A stretch of 8,007 nucleotides of DNA from Bacillota bacterium (GTDB taxonomy: Bacteria; Bacillota; Clostridia; Peptostreptococcales; Anaerovoracaceae): the NCBI GenBank assembly GCA_016283945.1, contig JAEENW010000117.1:1-8007 (forward strand). Reading direction: 5' to 3'. The position numbers were made by a program, and so were the translations under genes. The notes under the pieces were generated by a model. That model did no database searches. It was not told the origin of the DNA and saw only the letters and a list, made by a program, of their open reading frames with translations. Numbering within the stretch: the first letter of the stretch is position 1; each line of letters begins with the position of its first letter. This document shows, one piece after another, positions 1 through 8,007 of this stretch.

Positions 1-32
1 TTTCCTGAGATAATACTCACATGTTTCATAGA

Positions 33-66
33 ATTAGAGCGGGAGGTGTAAGCCTCCCGCTCTAAT
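33..66 (-). terminator. Perfect 14-bp inverted repeat, probable terminator of the AKR-M20 group
   Basis: Arms at 33-46 and 53-66 are exactly complementary over 14 bp and enclose a 6-nt loop. The repeat lies 70 nt beyond the stop codon of the M20 gene, where a transcript end is expected. On the minus strand the 3' arm runs into a short, interrupted T-rich stretch (AATTCTAT), not a clean U-tract. On the plus strand a looser T-rich stretch follows. It could therefore end transcription from either side, or stabilise a 3' end. No other gene is visible in positions 1-136. Confidence 0.55.
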
Positions 67-136
67 GTGTTTCATTCTTCTATTTTCGCTTCATTCATGG
101 CCTGACAGACGTCTGACCCGCGGCGCTTCGTCCCGT

Positions 137-1360
137 TTATTCAGCCGGTCCCTGCCCGCACCACTCCTCCGTCACCGCGGCAACGTAGCCGAGCGTGGAC
201 ATGACTCCGATCTTCAGGACGTCCTCGTCCACGTCGAACTTCGAGTTGTGATGCGCAGCGCCGCAGCCCTTCTCAGGAGCCCTGATGCCGAGATGCGCCA
301 GGACGCCCGGATAGAGCGCCAGATAGCGGCCGAAGGACTCGCTCGCGTACCAGGGCTCGGCCTTCACGACGGAGCCCTCGGGCAGGAGCTCAGAGAGAGA
401 GCGCTCCGCGAGAGCGGAGCAGCGTGCATCGTTTGATACCGGTCCCGCGGCGATCCTGCACCTCTCACCGAACTCGACCCTGCAGTGGTGCATCAGGGCG
501 GTGTGCTCCGCGACCTCGCGCATTATGGCAAGGGCCTTCTCGCCCTCCTTCCTGCTGAAGTAGCGCATCGAGCCCCTCACCCTGGCGGTGTCGGGGATGA
601 TGTTGGAGGCTTCTCCGCCCTGTATGCTCGTGATCCCGAGCGTGACGGTCTCGTTCGCGTCTATCTGGTTCGCGAAGGCGACGGCGAGGTTGTTCAGGAA
701 GTTCGCGGCGCAGAACACCGGATTGACGGCCTGGTCGGGCCTCGAGCCGTGGCCGCCCTTACCGACGAAGACCAGGTCTACGCCTATGCTGCCCGCCATG
801 CGCGGACCGCCCTGCACGCAGATCTTCCCGCTTTCCAGGTCCGCCCACACGTGGATCGCCCAGAAGCTCTCGATGCCCTTGTTCTCGAGGGCCGGGAGCA
901 TCCCGGGCCAGCCCCTGCCGTTCTCCTCTCCGTCCTCGAAGGCGAAGTATATGACGCCATTGAGCTTATCGACGTTCGAAGAGAGTATCTTGGCCGCGCC
1001 CAGCAGCATGGCGGTGTGAGCGTCGTGGCCGCAGGCGTGGCAGGTCTTATCCGGAGTGTCCGAGATGACCGCGCGCTTTCCTGCCAGGTTGCATTCGTCC
1101 TCGGGCATGGGGAGCGCGTCGAGGTCCGCCCTGAGGCCTATGCGGGGCCCGGGGCGGCCGCTGTCCAGCTCCGCCAGGATGCCGTTCGCGGGCACGGGCT
1201 CCCAGGGGATGCCCATGGAGTCGAGCTGAGCCTTCACGAAAGCGCTGGTCCTTACGGTCTCCCCGCCGACCTCCGCCCTGCGGTGGAGCTCCCTGCGCAT
1301 CTCTATGACGTAGCCCTCCGCCTCAGCGGCGGCCTTTTTTATGAACTCGTTGGTAAGCAT
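137..1360 (-). CDS. M20D-family metal-dependent amidohydrolase/peptidase
   Basis: This 407-residue protein has the full layout of M20D amidohydrolases, the group that includes N-acyl-amino-acid and IAA-amino-acid hydrolases. These cytoplasmic enzymes cleave an amide bond using two metal ions. Visible motifs are RADLDALPM (77-85), CHACGHDAH (107-115), EDGEE (142-146), GKGGHGSRP (200-208, in the dimerisation domain), GGEASNIIPD (248-257) and HHNSKFDVDED (370-380). By family analogy the metal ligands are C110, H112, E146, H170 and H371, and E145 is the catalytic base. Length is normal and there is no signal peptide. The ATG start is supported by AGAAGGA 7 nt upstream. It lies 21 nt after the aldo/keto reductase gene and is probably co-transcribed with it. 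The EDGEE segment departs from the common PAEE form. The natural substrate cannot be assigned. Confidence 0.93.
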   Translation of the reverse strand: MLTNEFIKKAAAEAEGYVIEMRRELHRRAEVGGETVRTSAFVKAQLDSMGIPWEPVPANGILAELDSGRPGPRIGLRADLDALPMPEDECNLAGKRAVISDTPDKTCHACGHDAHTAMLLGAAKILSSNVDKLNGVIYFAFEDGEENGRGWPGMLPALENKGIESFWAIHVWADLESGKICVQGGPRMAGSIGVDLVFVGKGGHGSRPDQAVNPVFCAANFLNNLAVAFANQIDANETVTLGITSIQGGEASNIIPDTARVRGSMRYFSRKEGEKALAIMREVAEHTALMHHCRVEFGERCRIAAGPVSNDARCSALAERSLSELLPEGSVVKAEPWYASESFGRYLALYPGVLAHLGIRAPEKGCGAAHHNSKFDVDEDVLKIGVMSTLGYVAAVTEEWCGQGPAE

Positions 1361-1381
1361 GGGATCGTCCTTCTGTATCGT

Positions 1382-2572
1382 CTAGCCCTTCATGTTAAGG
1401 TCTCTTCTGACCTGCTCGTGGCGGCTCTTCGCCTGCACGGACCACTTCGGGCCCTCATTGTAGAGCTTGTCGAGCTCGGCGAGCGCCGCGGGCACGTCTA
1501 TGCCCTGCGGGCAGGCGTGCGAGCACTGGCCGCACTGTATGCAGGAAGCGGGCTTCTTCTCGTCGGGAAGTCCGTCGAGCCTCATGGACATAGAGGCGTT
1601 CATCTCGACCTTGTAGCTGTTGTAGACCTCGAGCAGGTACGGGATGTCGAGCTCCATCGGGCAGCCCGGGCAGCAGTAGCGGCAGCCGGTGCAGGGAACT
1701 CCGCGCTTCATATCCTCGGCGATGGCGTAGAGCACCTTGAGCTCCTCCTCTCCGAGCGGGAGGCGGCTCTCGAAGGTCTTCAGGTTGTCGGTGACCTGGT
1801 CGAGCGCGTTCATGCCGGAGAGCACCATGCCGATCTCGGGAAGCCCCTGCAGGAAGCGGAACGCGAAGCTCGCGTCGCTCGAGCCCGGCCTGAGCTCCTG
1901 CAACTTCTCGTGGGCGGCTTCGGGCAGCCTCGCGAGCTTGCCGCCGCGGCAGGGCTCCATGACCCACACCTTGAGGCCATGCTTCGTGATGATGTCGTAC
2001 TTCTCCTTCGCCTTCTGCAGGCTCCAGTCGAGGTAGTTGCACTGTATCTGCACGAACTCGAACATGCCCTCGTGGCGGGTGAGGAAGTCCTCGAGCAGCT
2101 CGCAGCCGCCGTGGAAGGAGAAGCCGAAGTGCCTGATCTTGCCCTGCTCCTTCATCCTGAGCATATCGGGTATGATGTGGTACTCGTCGCTCTCGTAGAT
2201 CTTGACGGACCACTCGGTGACGTTGTGCAGGAGATAGAAGTCGAAGTAGTCGGTCCCGCTCCTCTGAAGCGAGATGTTGAAGAGCGCCTCGTTGTCGACG
2301 GGGCCGGGGATGGAGTGCCCGGGGAACTTGTCCGCCAGGAAGTAGCTCTCCCTGGGATAGGGCTTCAGCCCCTCGGCCATGGCGCCCTCGGACTTGCCGT
2401 CGAGGTAGGCGTAAGAGGTGTCGAAGTAGTTGACGCCGCCCTCGATGGCGGCCTTGAACATGGCGTTGACCAGCTCCTGGTCGACCTCGCCGGTCTCGGG
2501 ATCTCTGGCGAAGCGCATGCAGCCGAAGCCCAGGTTTGAGAGCTTCAGCCCCTTGAAGTCCTTGTAGATCAT
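1382..2572 (-). CDS. Aldo/keto reductase with C-terminal two-cluster ferredoxin-like domain
   Basis: Residues 1 to about 285 form an aldo/keto reductase barrel. The catalytic tetrad is recognisable as D51 and Y56 (in DTSYAY), K82 (ADKF) and H116 (YLLHN). The C-terminal part carries two 4Fe-4S-type cysteine sets: C294, C297, C300 and C304 (with an extra C301), then C344, C347, C350 and C354, the last followed by PQGIDVP. This architecture is common in anaerobes, where the enzyme probably couples an NAD(P)H-linked carbonyl/alcohol reaction to electron transfer through the clusters; the partner and substrate are unknown. Length is 396 residues with no signal peptide, so it is cytoplasmic. The start is firm: AGGAGG lies 5 nt before the ATG. 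The stop is TAG, the only one among these genes. It heads a probable two-gene operon with the M20 amidohydrolase and lies just beyond the tRNA terminator. Confidence 0.93.
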   Translation of the reverse strand: MIYKDFKGLKLSNLGFGCMRFARDPETGEVDQELVNAMFKAAIEGGVNYFDTSYAYLDGKSEGAMAEGLKPYPRESYFLADKFPGHSIPGPVDNEALFNISLQRSGTDYFDFYLLHNVTEWSVKIYESDEYHIIPDMLRMKEQGKIRHFGFSFHGGCELLEDFLTRHEGMFEFVQIQCNYLDWSLQKAKEKYDIITKHGLKVWVMEPCRGGKLARLPEAAHEKLQELRPGSSDASFAFRFLQGLPEIGMVLSGMNALDQVTDNLKTFESRLPLGEEELKVLYAIAEDMKRGVPCTGCRYCCPGCPMELDIPYLLEVYNSYKVEMNASMSMRLDGLPDEKKPASCIQCGQCSHACPQGIDVPAALAELDKLYNEGPKWSVQAKSRHEQVRRDLNMKG

Positions 2573-2577
2573 CTTTT

Positions 2578-2583
2578 CCTCCT
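2578..2583 (-). promoter_or_regulatory. Strong ribosome binding site of the aldo/keto reductase gene
   Basis: AGGAGG on the minus strand, 5 nt before the ATG at 2572, matches the anti-Shine-Dalgarno sequence and fixes the start. I found no convincing -35/-10 pair between this site and the tRNA terminator. The best -10-like hexamer, TATACA at 2598-2603, has no matching -35. Confidence 0.75.
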
Positions 2584-2621
2584 GTTTTCCGCTTATGTGT
2601 ATATGCCTTTTGACCGAATAG

Positions 2622-2659
2622 AAAAAGAACCTCCCCGGGCGTAGCGCAGCCGGAGAAGT
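2622..2659 (-). terminator. Intrinsic terminator after tRNA-Thr
   Basis: On the minus strand ACTTCTCCGG pairs with CCGGGGAGGT over 10 bp, including two G-U pairs. A further 3-bp GCG/CGC pairing is possible inside the 11-nt loop. The stem is followed directly by TCTTTTTC. It begins 5 nt after the tRNA's encoded CCA end, so it closes the tRNA transcript and separates the secA group from the aldo/keto reductase group. Confidence 0.85.
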
Positions 2660-2663
2660 CCTG

Positions 2664-2739
2664 TGGAGCTGGAGATCAGACTTGAACTGACGACCTGCTG
2701 ATTACGAATCAGCTGCTCTACCGACTGAGCTACTCCAGC
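2664..2739 (-). tRNA. tRNA-Thr (anticodon CGT)
   Basis: The minus strand folds into a complete 76-nt cloverleaf. The acceptor stem GCTGGAG/CTCCAGC is perfect, the D stem is GCTC/GAGC with an 8-nt loop, and the anticodon stem is GCTGA/TCAGC with loop TTCGTAA. A 5-nt variable loop follows, then the T stem GTCAG/CTGAT (one G-U pair) with loop TTCAAGT. The anticodon CGT (plus-strand 2704-2706) reads the threonine codon ACG. G1-C72, C2-G71, G35 and U36 agree with bacterial threonyl-tRNA synthetase identity elements. The discriminator base is U and the CCA end is encoded. The gene lies about 95 nt after the HAD gene on the same strand and is followed at once by a terminator. It could be cut from the long transcript or have its own promoter. 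The best candidate, CTGAAT-16 nt-TATCTT (2755-2782), is weak. Confidence 0.96.
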
Positions 2740-2834
2740 GTATCGACGCGGGCGAAGATACCCGCGCGCTTGCCTTATTCAGCGGATCCCCCGGCGCTCC
2801 GGCAAAACGCCGAAGACCCGCCTGTGATCCTAAC
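2740..2834 (-). other. HAD-tRNA intergenic spacer with small inverted repeats
   Basis: This 95-nt spacer holds no gene. It has a 6-bp inverted repeat, CGCGGG/CCCGCG (2747-2752 and 2761-2766), beside the tRNA 5' end. It also has a 7-bp hairpin at 2797-2815 with one G-U pair and a 5-nt loop, nested inside a GGATC/GATCC repeat (2784-2788 and 2826-2830). None has a U-tract on the minus strand, so they are not good intrinsic terminators. They may protect the HAD mRNA end or help release the tRNA, but the sequence does not decide this. Confidence 0.35.
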
Positions 2835-3482
2835 TCATATAATATCCAACAGATCGGACGGTTTGTCAATAACGATATCCGCGGGAAATTCGATTTCCGC
2901 CTTCTCCGGCGGGAAGCAGAGGCTCCAGCCGACCAGGACGGACTTCACCCCGGCGTTCGCGGCGCACATCAGGTCGAGCTTGCTGTCGCCCACGTACAGG
3001 ACCTCGTCCGCCTCCATGCCGAGCAGCTCCAGCGCCTTGTACAGGGGCTCCGGCTCGGGCTTGTGCGCGTCGCAGGTCTCCATGGAGACTATGACGTCGA
3101 AGAGCTTTGCGGTCTCTTCGAAGCCGTATAGCGCGAGCGGGGCGTTCTTCCAGGTGCGGGAGGTCACTATACCGATCTCATAGCCGCGCGCCTTGAGCTC
3201 GCGCAGCAGCTCCTCGACCCCGTCGAACATCCGCACGACGCAGGAGTTCTCGTGCTGATAGCTCCTGTAATCGTCCACCGCCTGCTTCCAGTCGTCGGTC
3301 TCGATGTGCTCGCGGATCGCGGGCTCGAGCGGGACTCCGAAGGTCGATATGATGACGTCCAGAGGAAGCCTCCTGCCCATGTGCTTTTCGCAGGCGTAGT
3401 TCCAGGAGTCGATGATGACGGTGTTGGTGTCCATTATGGTCCCGTCGAAATCAAACAGCACCGCCTTGATCTTACTCGACAT
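2835..3482 (-). CDS. HAD-superfamily phosphatase (PGP/PpaX-like)
   Basis: The 215-residue protein has all four haloacid dehalogenase motifs. Motif I is DFDGTIMDT with nucleophile D11 and D13; motif II is T107 in IVTSRT; motif III is K141 in AHKPEPEP; motif IV is GDSKLD with D166 and D170. A helical cap is inserted after motif I, at about residues 18-85, as in phosphoglycolate phosphatases and the pyrophosphatase PpaX. The DTNTVIIDSW segment after motif I recalls PpaX, but specificity in this superfamily is not readable from motifs. It is probably a soluble cytoplasmic, Mg-dependent phosphomonoesterase or pyrophosphatase. Its ATG overlaps the end of the upstream membrane-protein gene by 11 nt. 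Its ribosome binding site AAAGGCGG, 6 nt before the ATG, lies inside that gene, which suggests coupled translation. The stop is TGA. Confidence 0.9.
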   Translation of the reverse strand: MSSKIKAVLFDFDGTIMDTNTVIIDSWNYACEKHMGRRLPLDVIISTFGVPLEPAIREHIETDDWKQAVDDYRSYQHENSCVVRMFDGVEELLRELKARGYEIGIVTSRTWKNAPLALYGFEETAKLFDVIVSMETCDAHKPEPEPLYKALELLGMEADEVLYVGDSKLDLMCAANAGVKSVLVGWSLCFPPEKAEIEFPADIVIDKPSDLLDII

Positions 3483-4596
3483 CTCGTTCCGCCTTTCTCT
3501 TGTCCTTGTCCCGCAGGTATTTGCTGTTGAACAGGCTTATCATTCCCGAATCGTTGAGGTTCTTGATGACTATGATGGTGAACGGCATCACGAGTATGCC
3601 GATGGCTCCGAAGAGCTTGACGCCCAGGTACATGGACATGAGCATCAGTACCGGGTTGAGCCCGATGGATCCGCCCACGATCTTCGGCTCGAGTATGTTC
3701 CGGATGACCGTGATGACCGTGTAGAGCACGACCAGCTCGAGCGCGGTGGCGAACTCCGAGTTCAGCAGGCTGATCAGCGCCCAGGGGAGCAGTATGGTCC
3801 CGGTCCCGGCAGCCGGCAGTATGTCGAATATCGCGACTATGACCGCCAGGGTGATGGCGTCGTCGATCTGCATCAGGCTGAAGCCCGTGAAGAGCTCGAC
3901 GCAGGTGATGCACATGATCACGAGGTAGGAGGTGAGCATCTTTCCCACGCTGACGCGGATGTAGCGCCTCGCGTCGTAGATGATGCGCTGCCCCTTGGGC
4001 GTAAACTGGCTTATAGCGAAGTAGCTGATCTCGGGATAATCGAAGCAGAGGAACACCGTCGCGAGTATAGAGAAGAGGATCTGGAGCAGCGTGGCAGGCG
4101 CTCCGACTACCATGTTCCTCGCGACCCCTATAGCCCAGCGGGAGATGGACGATACGATCGATGACAGGTTCCTCAGGAGGTCGGAGATCATAGTCTGCGT
4201 GATCCCCGCCCTGCCGGCGGCGTTTATGGCGTGCTCGTTGTAGAAGTCGATCGCCCTGCGGACCAGCGGCTCGATGTAGCTGCTGTACAGCTGCGGCAGG
4301 TTCCCGAACCAGTCGAGAACGGACCAGGCGATCCTGAGTATTATCAGGGTCAGCACCCCTGCCACGATCACGTAGAACAGTATGAGGATCAGCGCGGCGG
4401 CTCCCTTCCGGGGTATGCGCAGCTTCTTCGCAAGGTTGTTGATCGGGCGGTTGAGCATGACCGCGACCAGCCCCGCGAGGAAGAACGGTATGAGCCCGTT
4501 CACCACGTACTTGACCGTCACATAGTATATGAGGACTATGAGGGCGAAGTATGCCGTGTTGATTATGAAATTCTTTTTTCTCGTGATCTCGTCCAT
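3472..4596 (-). CDS. AI-2E family (YtvI-like) integral membrane protein
   Basis: This 374-residue polytopic membrane protein has hydrophobic stretches near residues 12-48 (two), 66-92, 155-185, 221-240, 249-276, 284-300 and 314-345. A polar helical region lies at about 93-150, and the charged tail from 355 is probably cytoplasmic. The family signature is present: FDILPAAGTG followed by a PW pair (257-272), then ILEPKIVGGSIGLNP (301-315) and YLGVKLFGAIG (323-333). Members of the AI-2E/PerM/UPF0118 family have been linked to autoinducer-2 export and to cation antiport. The GTG...PW pattern recalls the sporulation-associated YtvI subgroup, so a role in a spore former is possible but not shown. 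The ATG start has a weakly placed GGAAAGG about 12 nt upstream. The gene begins 28 nt after prfB and overlaps the HAD gene by 11 nt. The stop is TAA. Confidence 0.85.
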   Translation of the reverse strand: MDEITRKKNFIINTAYFALIVLIYYVTVKYVVNGLIPFFLAGLVAVMLNRPINNLAKKLRIPRKGAAALILILFYVIVAGVLTLIILRIAWSVLDWFGNLPQLYSSYIEPLVRRAIDFYNEHAINAAGRAGITQTMISDLLRNLSSIVSSISRWAIGVARNMVVGAPATLLQILFSILATVFLCFDYPEISYFAISQFTPKGQRIIYDARRYIRVSVGKMLTSYLVIMCITCVELFTGFSLMQIDDAITLAVIVAIFDILPAAGTGTILLPWALISLLNSEFATALELVVLYTVITVIRNILEPKIVGGSIGLNPVLMLMSMYLGVKLFGAIGILVMPFTIIVIKNLNDSGMISLFNSKYLRDKDKRKAERDVE

Positions 4597-4624
4597 TTGC
4601 GGACCGCGCCTTTCCGGCCTGGGA

Positions 4625-5732
4625 TCAGGCCTTTCTCTGGGCGTTCAGCGAAGCGTTGATGAATGGATCCAGCTCCCCGTCGAGCACTGCCTGGACGTTG
4701 GAGATCTCCTCGTTCGTCCTGTGATCCTTGACGAGGGTGTAGGGCTGGAGCACGTACGAGCGTATCTGGTTGCCCCAGCTGATCTGGCCGAAGTTGCCCT
4801 TGAGCTCGTCTATGCGCTCCTTGTGCTCCTGCTTGGCGAGCGCGAGCAGCTTGGAGTAGAGCACCCTCATCGCGAACTCCTTGTTCTGGATCTGGGAGCG
4901 CTCGTTCTGGCAGCTCACGACTATGTTGGTCGGCAGGTGGGTGATCCTCACCGCCGAGTCGGTCTTGTTTACGTGCTGGCCGCCCGCTCCGGACGACCTG
5001 TAGGTATCGATCCTGAGGTCCTCGGGGTCTATCTCGACCTTGATGTCCTCCGGAAGCTCCGGCGTGATGTCCACCGAGGCGAAGGAGGTCTGGCGCTTGG
5101 CGTTGGCGTTGAAGGGCGAGATGCGCACGAGCCTGTGGACTCCCCTCTCGGTCTTCAGATAGCCGTAGGCGAACTCGCCCTCGACCACGAGCTCCGCGGC
5201 CTTGATGCCGGCCTCGGGGTCCCGCTGCAGGTCGATGAGGCTGAGCTTGTAGCCCTTGGCCTCACACCAGCGGGTGTACATGCGCAGCAGCATCTCCGCC
5301 CAGTCCTGGGCGTCGAGGCCGCCGGCCCCGGAATGTATCGATATTATGGCGTTGTTCCTGTCGTACTCGTCGGTGAGCAGGGTGCGTATGCGCATGGCCT
5401 CGGCCTTTTCCCTGAAGCTTTCCATGCAGGCCGCGGCCTCGTCGGCGAGCTCGTCGTCGCCCTCCTCGTCCGCCATCTGCACGTACTCGCGCGCGTCGGA
5501 GAGCAGGGTCTCGAGCTCCTCGAGCTCTCCGAGCTGCTTCTCCATGCGGCGCTTATCGGTCATGACCTTCTGCGCCCTCTCGAGCTCGTCCCAGAAGCCC
5601 GGGATCTGAGACTCGAGGTCTATGTCTTTTATCCTCTCCTTCAGCCCTTCGCTGTCAAAGAGACTCCTTTAGCTTATGGAGCGCTTCCCCTGCCTCAGCG
5701 AACTGAGCCTTGACTGCCTCTGTCTTGAGCAT
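4625..5732 (-). CDS. prfB: Peptide chain release factor 2, with programmed +1 frameshift
   Basis: RF2 recognises UGA and UAA stop codons on the ribosome and triggers peptide release. Translation starts at the ATG at 5732-5730. It reads 25 codons to CTT (5660-5658), meets TGA (5657-5655), and must slip one base to continue at GAC (5656-5654). The joined product is 368 residues, the normal RF2 length. After the junction the protein continues DSEGLKERI and includes FWDELERAQKV (46-56). The stop-recognition motif SPF is at 205-207, diagnostic of RF2 against RF1. The catalytic GGQ is at 250-252 within SSGAGGQHVNK, with serine at position 246. The start is supported by GGAAGGA 9 nt upstream, inside the last codons of secA, whose stop is 1 nt away. 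A call beginning at the internal ATG at 5563 would lose 56 residues of the N-terminal domain. The gene ends in TGA, itself an RF2-dependent stop. Confidence 0.97.
5654..5670 (-). promoter_or_regulatory. prfB programmed +1 frameshift site
   Basis: The minus strand reads AAAGGAG, then TCT, then CTT TGA C. AAAGGAG (5670-5664) is complementary to the 3' end of 16S rRNA. It sits 3 nt before the CTT slip codon (5660-5658), the spacing of the well-known E. coli site. The TGA (5657-5655) is codon 26. When RF2 is scarce the ribosome pauses at UGA, the peptidyl-tRNA slips from CUU to UUU, and reading resumes at GAC. When RF2 is abundant a 25-residue peptide is released instead, so the site is a negative feedback switch. 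That mechanism is established for prfB; the elements here are seen directly. Confidence 0.96.
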
Positions 5733-5733
5733 C

Positions 5734-8007
<2,274 letters not shown>

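Noticed and set aside
10..15. TATTAT on the minus strand as a -10 box for a gene beyond the left edge
   Set aside because: No -35 element lies at 15-18 nt upstream, and no downstream gene is visible inside the window.
106..115. 10-bp palindrome CAGACGTCTG near the end of the M20 gene
   Set aside because: It is short, single and in a spacer without other signals; a palindrome of this size can occur by chance.
485..2539. Plus-strand open frame of 684 codons spanning both the M20 and the aldo/keto reductase genes
   Set aside because: It is antisense to two genes with intact family motifs. Its product is rich in Val, Leu, Ala, His, Glu and Asp without any domain, as expected of an antisense frame in G+C-rich DNA.
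2598..2626. Possible promoter of the aldo/keto reductase gene, with -10 TATACA at 2598-2603
   Set aside because: The -10 matches only 4 of 6 and the hexamer at the right distance (TTTTTC) does not resemble a -35; it is also the terminator U-tract.
3412..4164. Plus-strand open frame of 250 codons opposite the YtvI-like membrane protein
   Set aside because: The product is extremely rich in charged residues, the expected complement of a hydrophobic coding strand, and lies wholly within well-supported genes.
5563..5565. Internal ATG as the start of prfB
   Set aside because: Starting here gives only 312 residues and drops conserved RF2 N-terminal sequence that is present upstream in the same frame and is reached through the frameshift site.
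4529..5713. Plus-strand open frame of 394 codons opposite prfB and the start of the YtvI-like gene
   Set aside because: It mirrors the codon bias of prfB on the other strand and shows no recognisable domain, ribosome binding site or promoter.

Overview
The window is a compact stretch of a bacterial chromosome. Every protein gene and the one tRNA gene lie on the minus strand. It reads as a G+C-rich anaerobe of the Bacillota, probably of the Clostridia. The reasons are the secA-prfB pair (also seen in Bacillus), Shine-Dalgarno sites close to the AAGGAGG consensus, a membrane protein like the sporulation-associated YtvI group, and an aldo/keto reductase with two iron-sulphur clusters. The taxonomic placement is inference; no 16S or other marker is present.

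Reading in the direction of transcription, from high to low coordinates, the first group is secA (8007-5734, N-terminus outside the window), prfB (5732-4625), an AI-2E/YtvI-type membrane protein (4596-3472), a HAD phosphatase (3482-2835) and tRNA-Thr(CGT) (2739-2664). The genes are 1 to 28 nt apart or overlap, except for about 95 nt before the tRNA. The group ends at a strong intrinsic terminator (2659-2622). A second group follows: an aldo/keto reductase with a C-terminal ferredoxin-like part (2572-1382) and an M20 amidohydrolase (1360-137), ending near a perfect 14-bp inverted repeat (66-33).

The most informative feature is at the start of prfB. The release factor 2 gene is split between two frames. 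Its first 25 codons end at an in-frame UGA in the context CTT TGA C, with an AAAGGAG element three bases upstream. This is the programmed +1 frameshift by which RF2 controls its own synthesis. Restoring the frame gives a 368-residue protein whose SPF and GGQ motifs fall at residues 205-207 and 250-252, the same numbers as in E. coli RF2. A caller that ignores the shift would start the gene about 56 codons too late.

The first group combines protein export (SecA), translation termination (RF2) and a tRNA with two less defined genes. The second group pairs a redox enzyme with a metal-dependent amidohydrolase; its substrates cannot be read from the sequence. I found no CRISPR array, insertion sequence, phage gene, toxin-antitoxin pair or clear sign of recent transfer, and no undescribed system that I can support. 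The window looks like ordinary core genome with a well-preserved recoding site.
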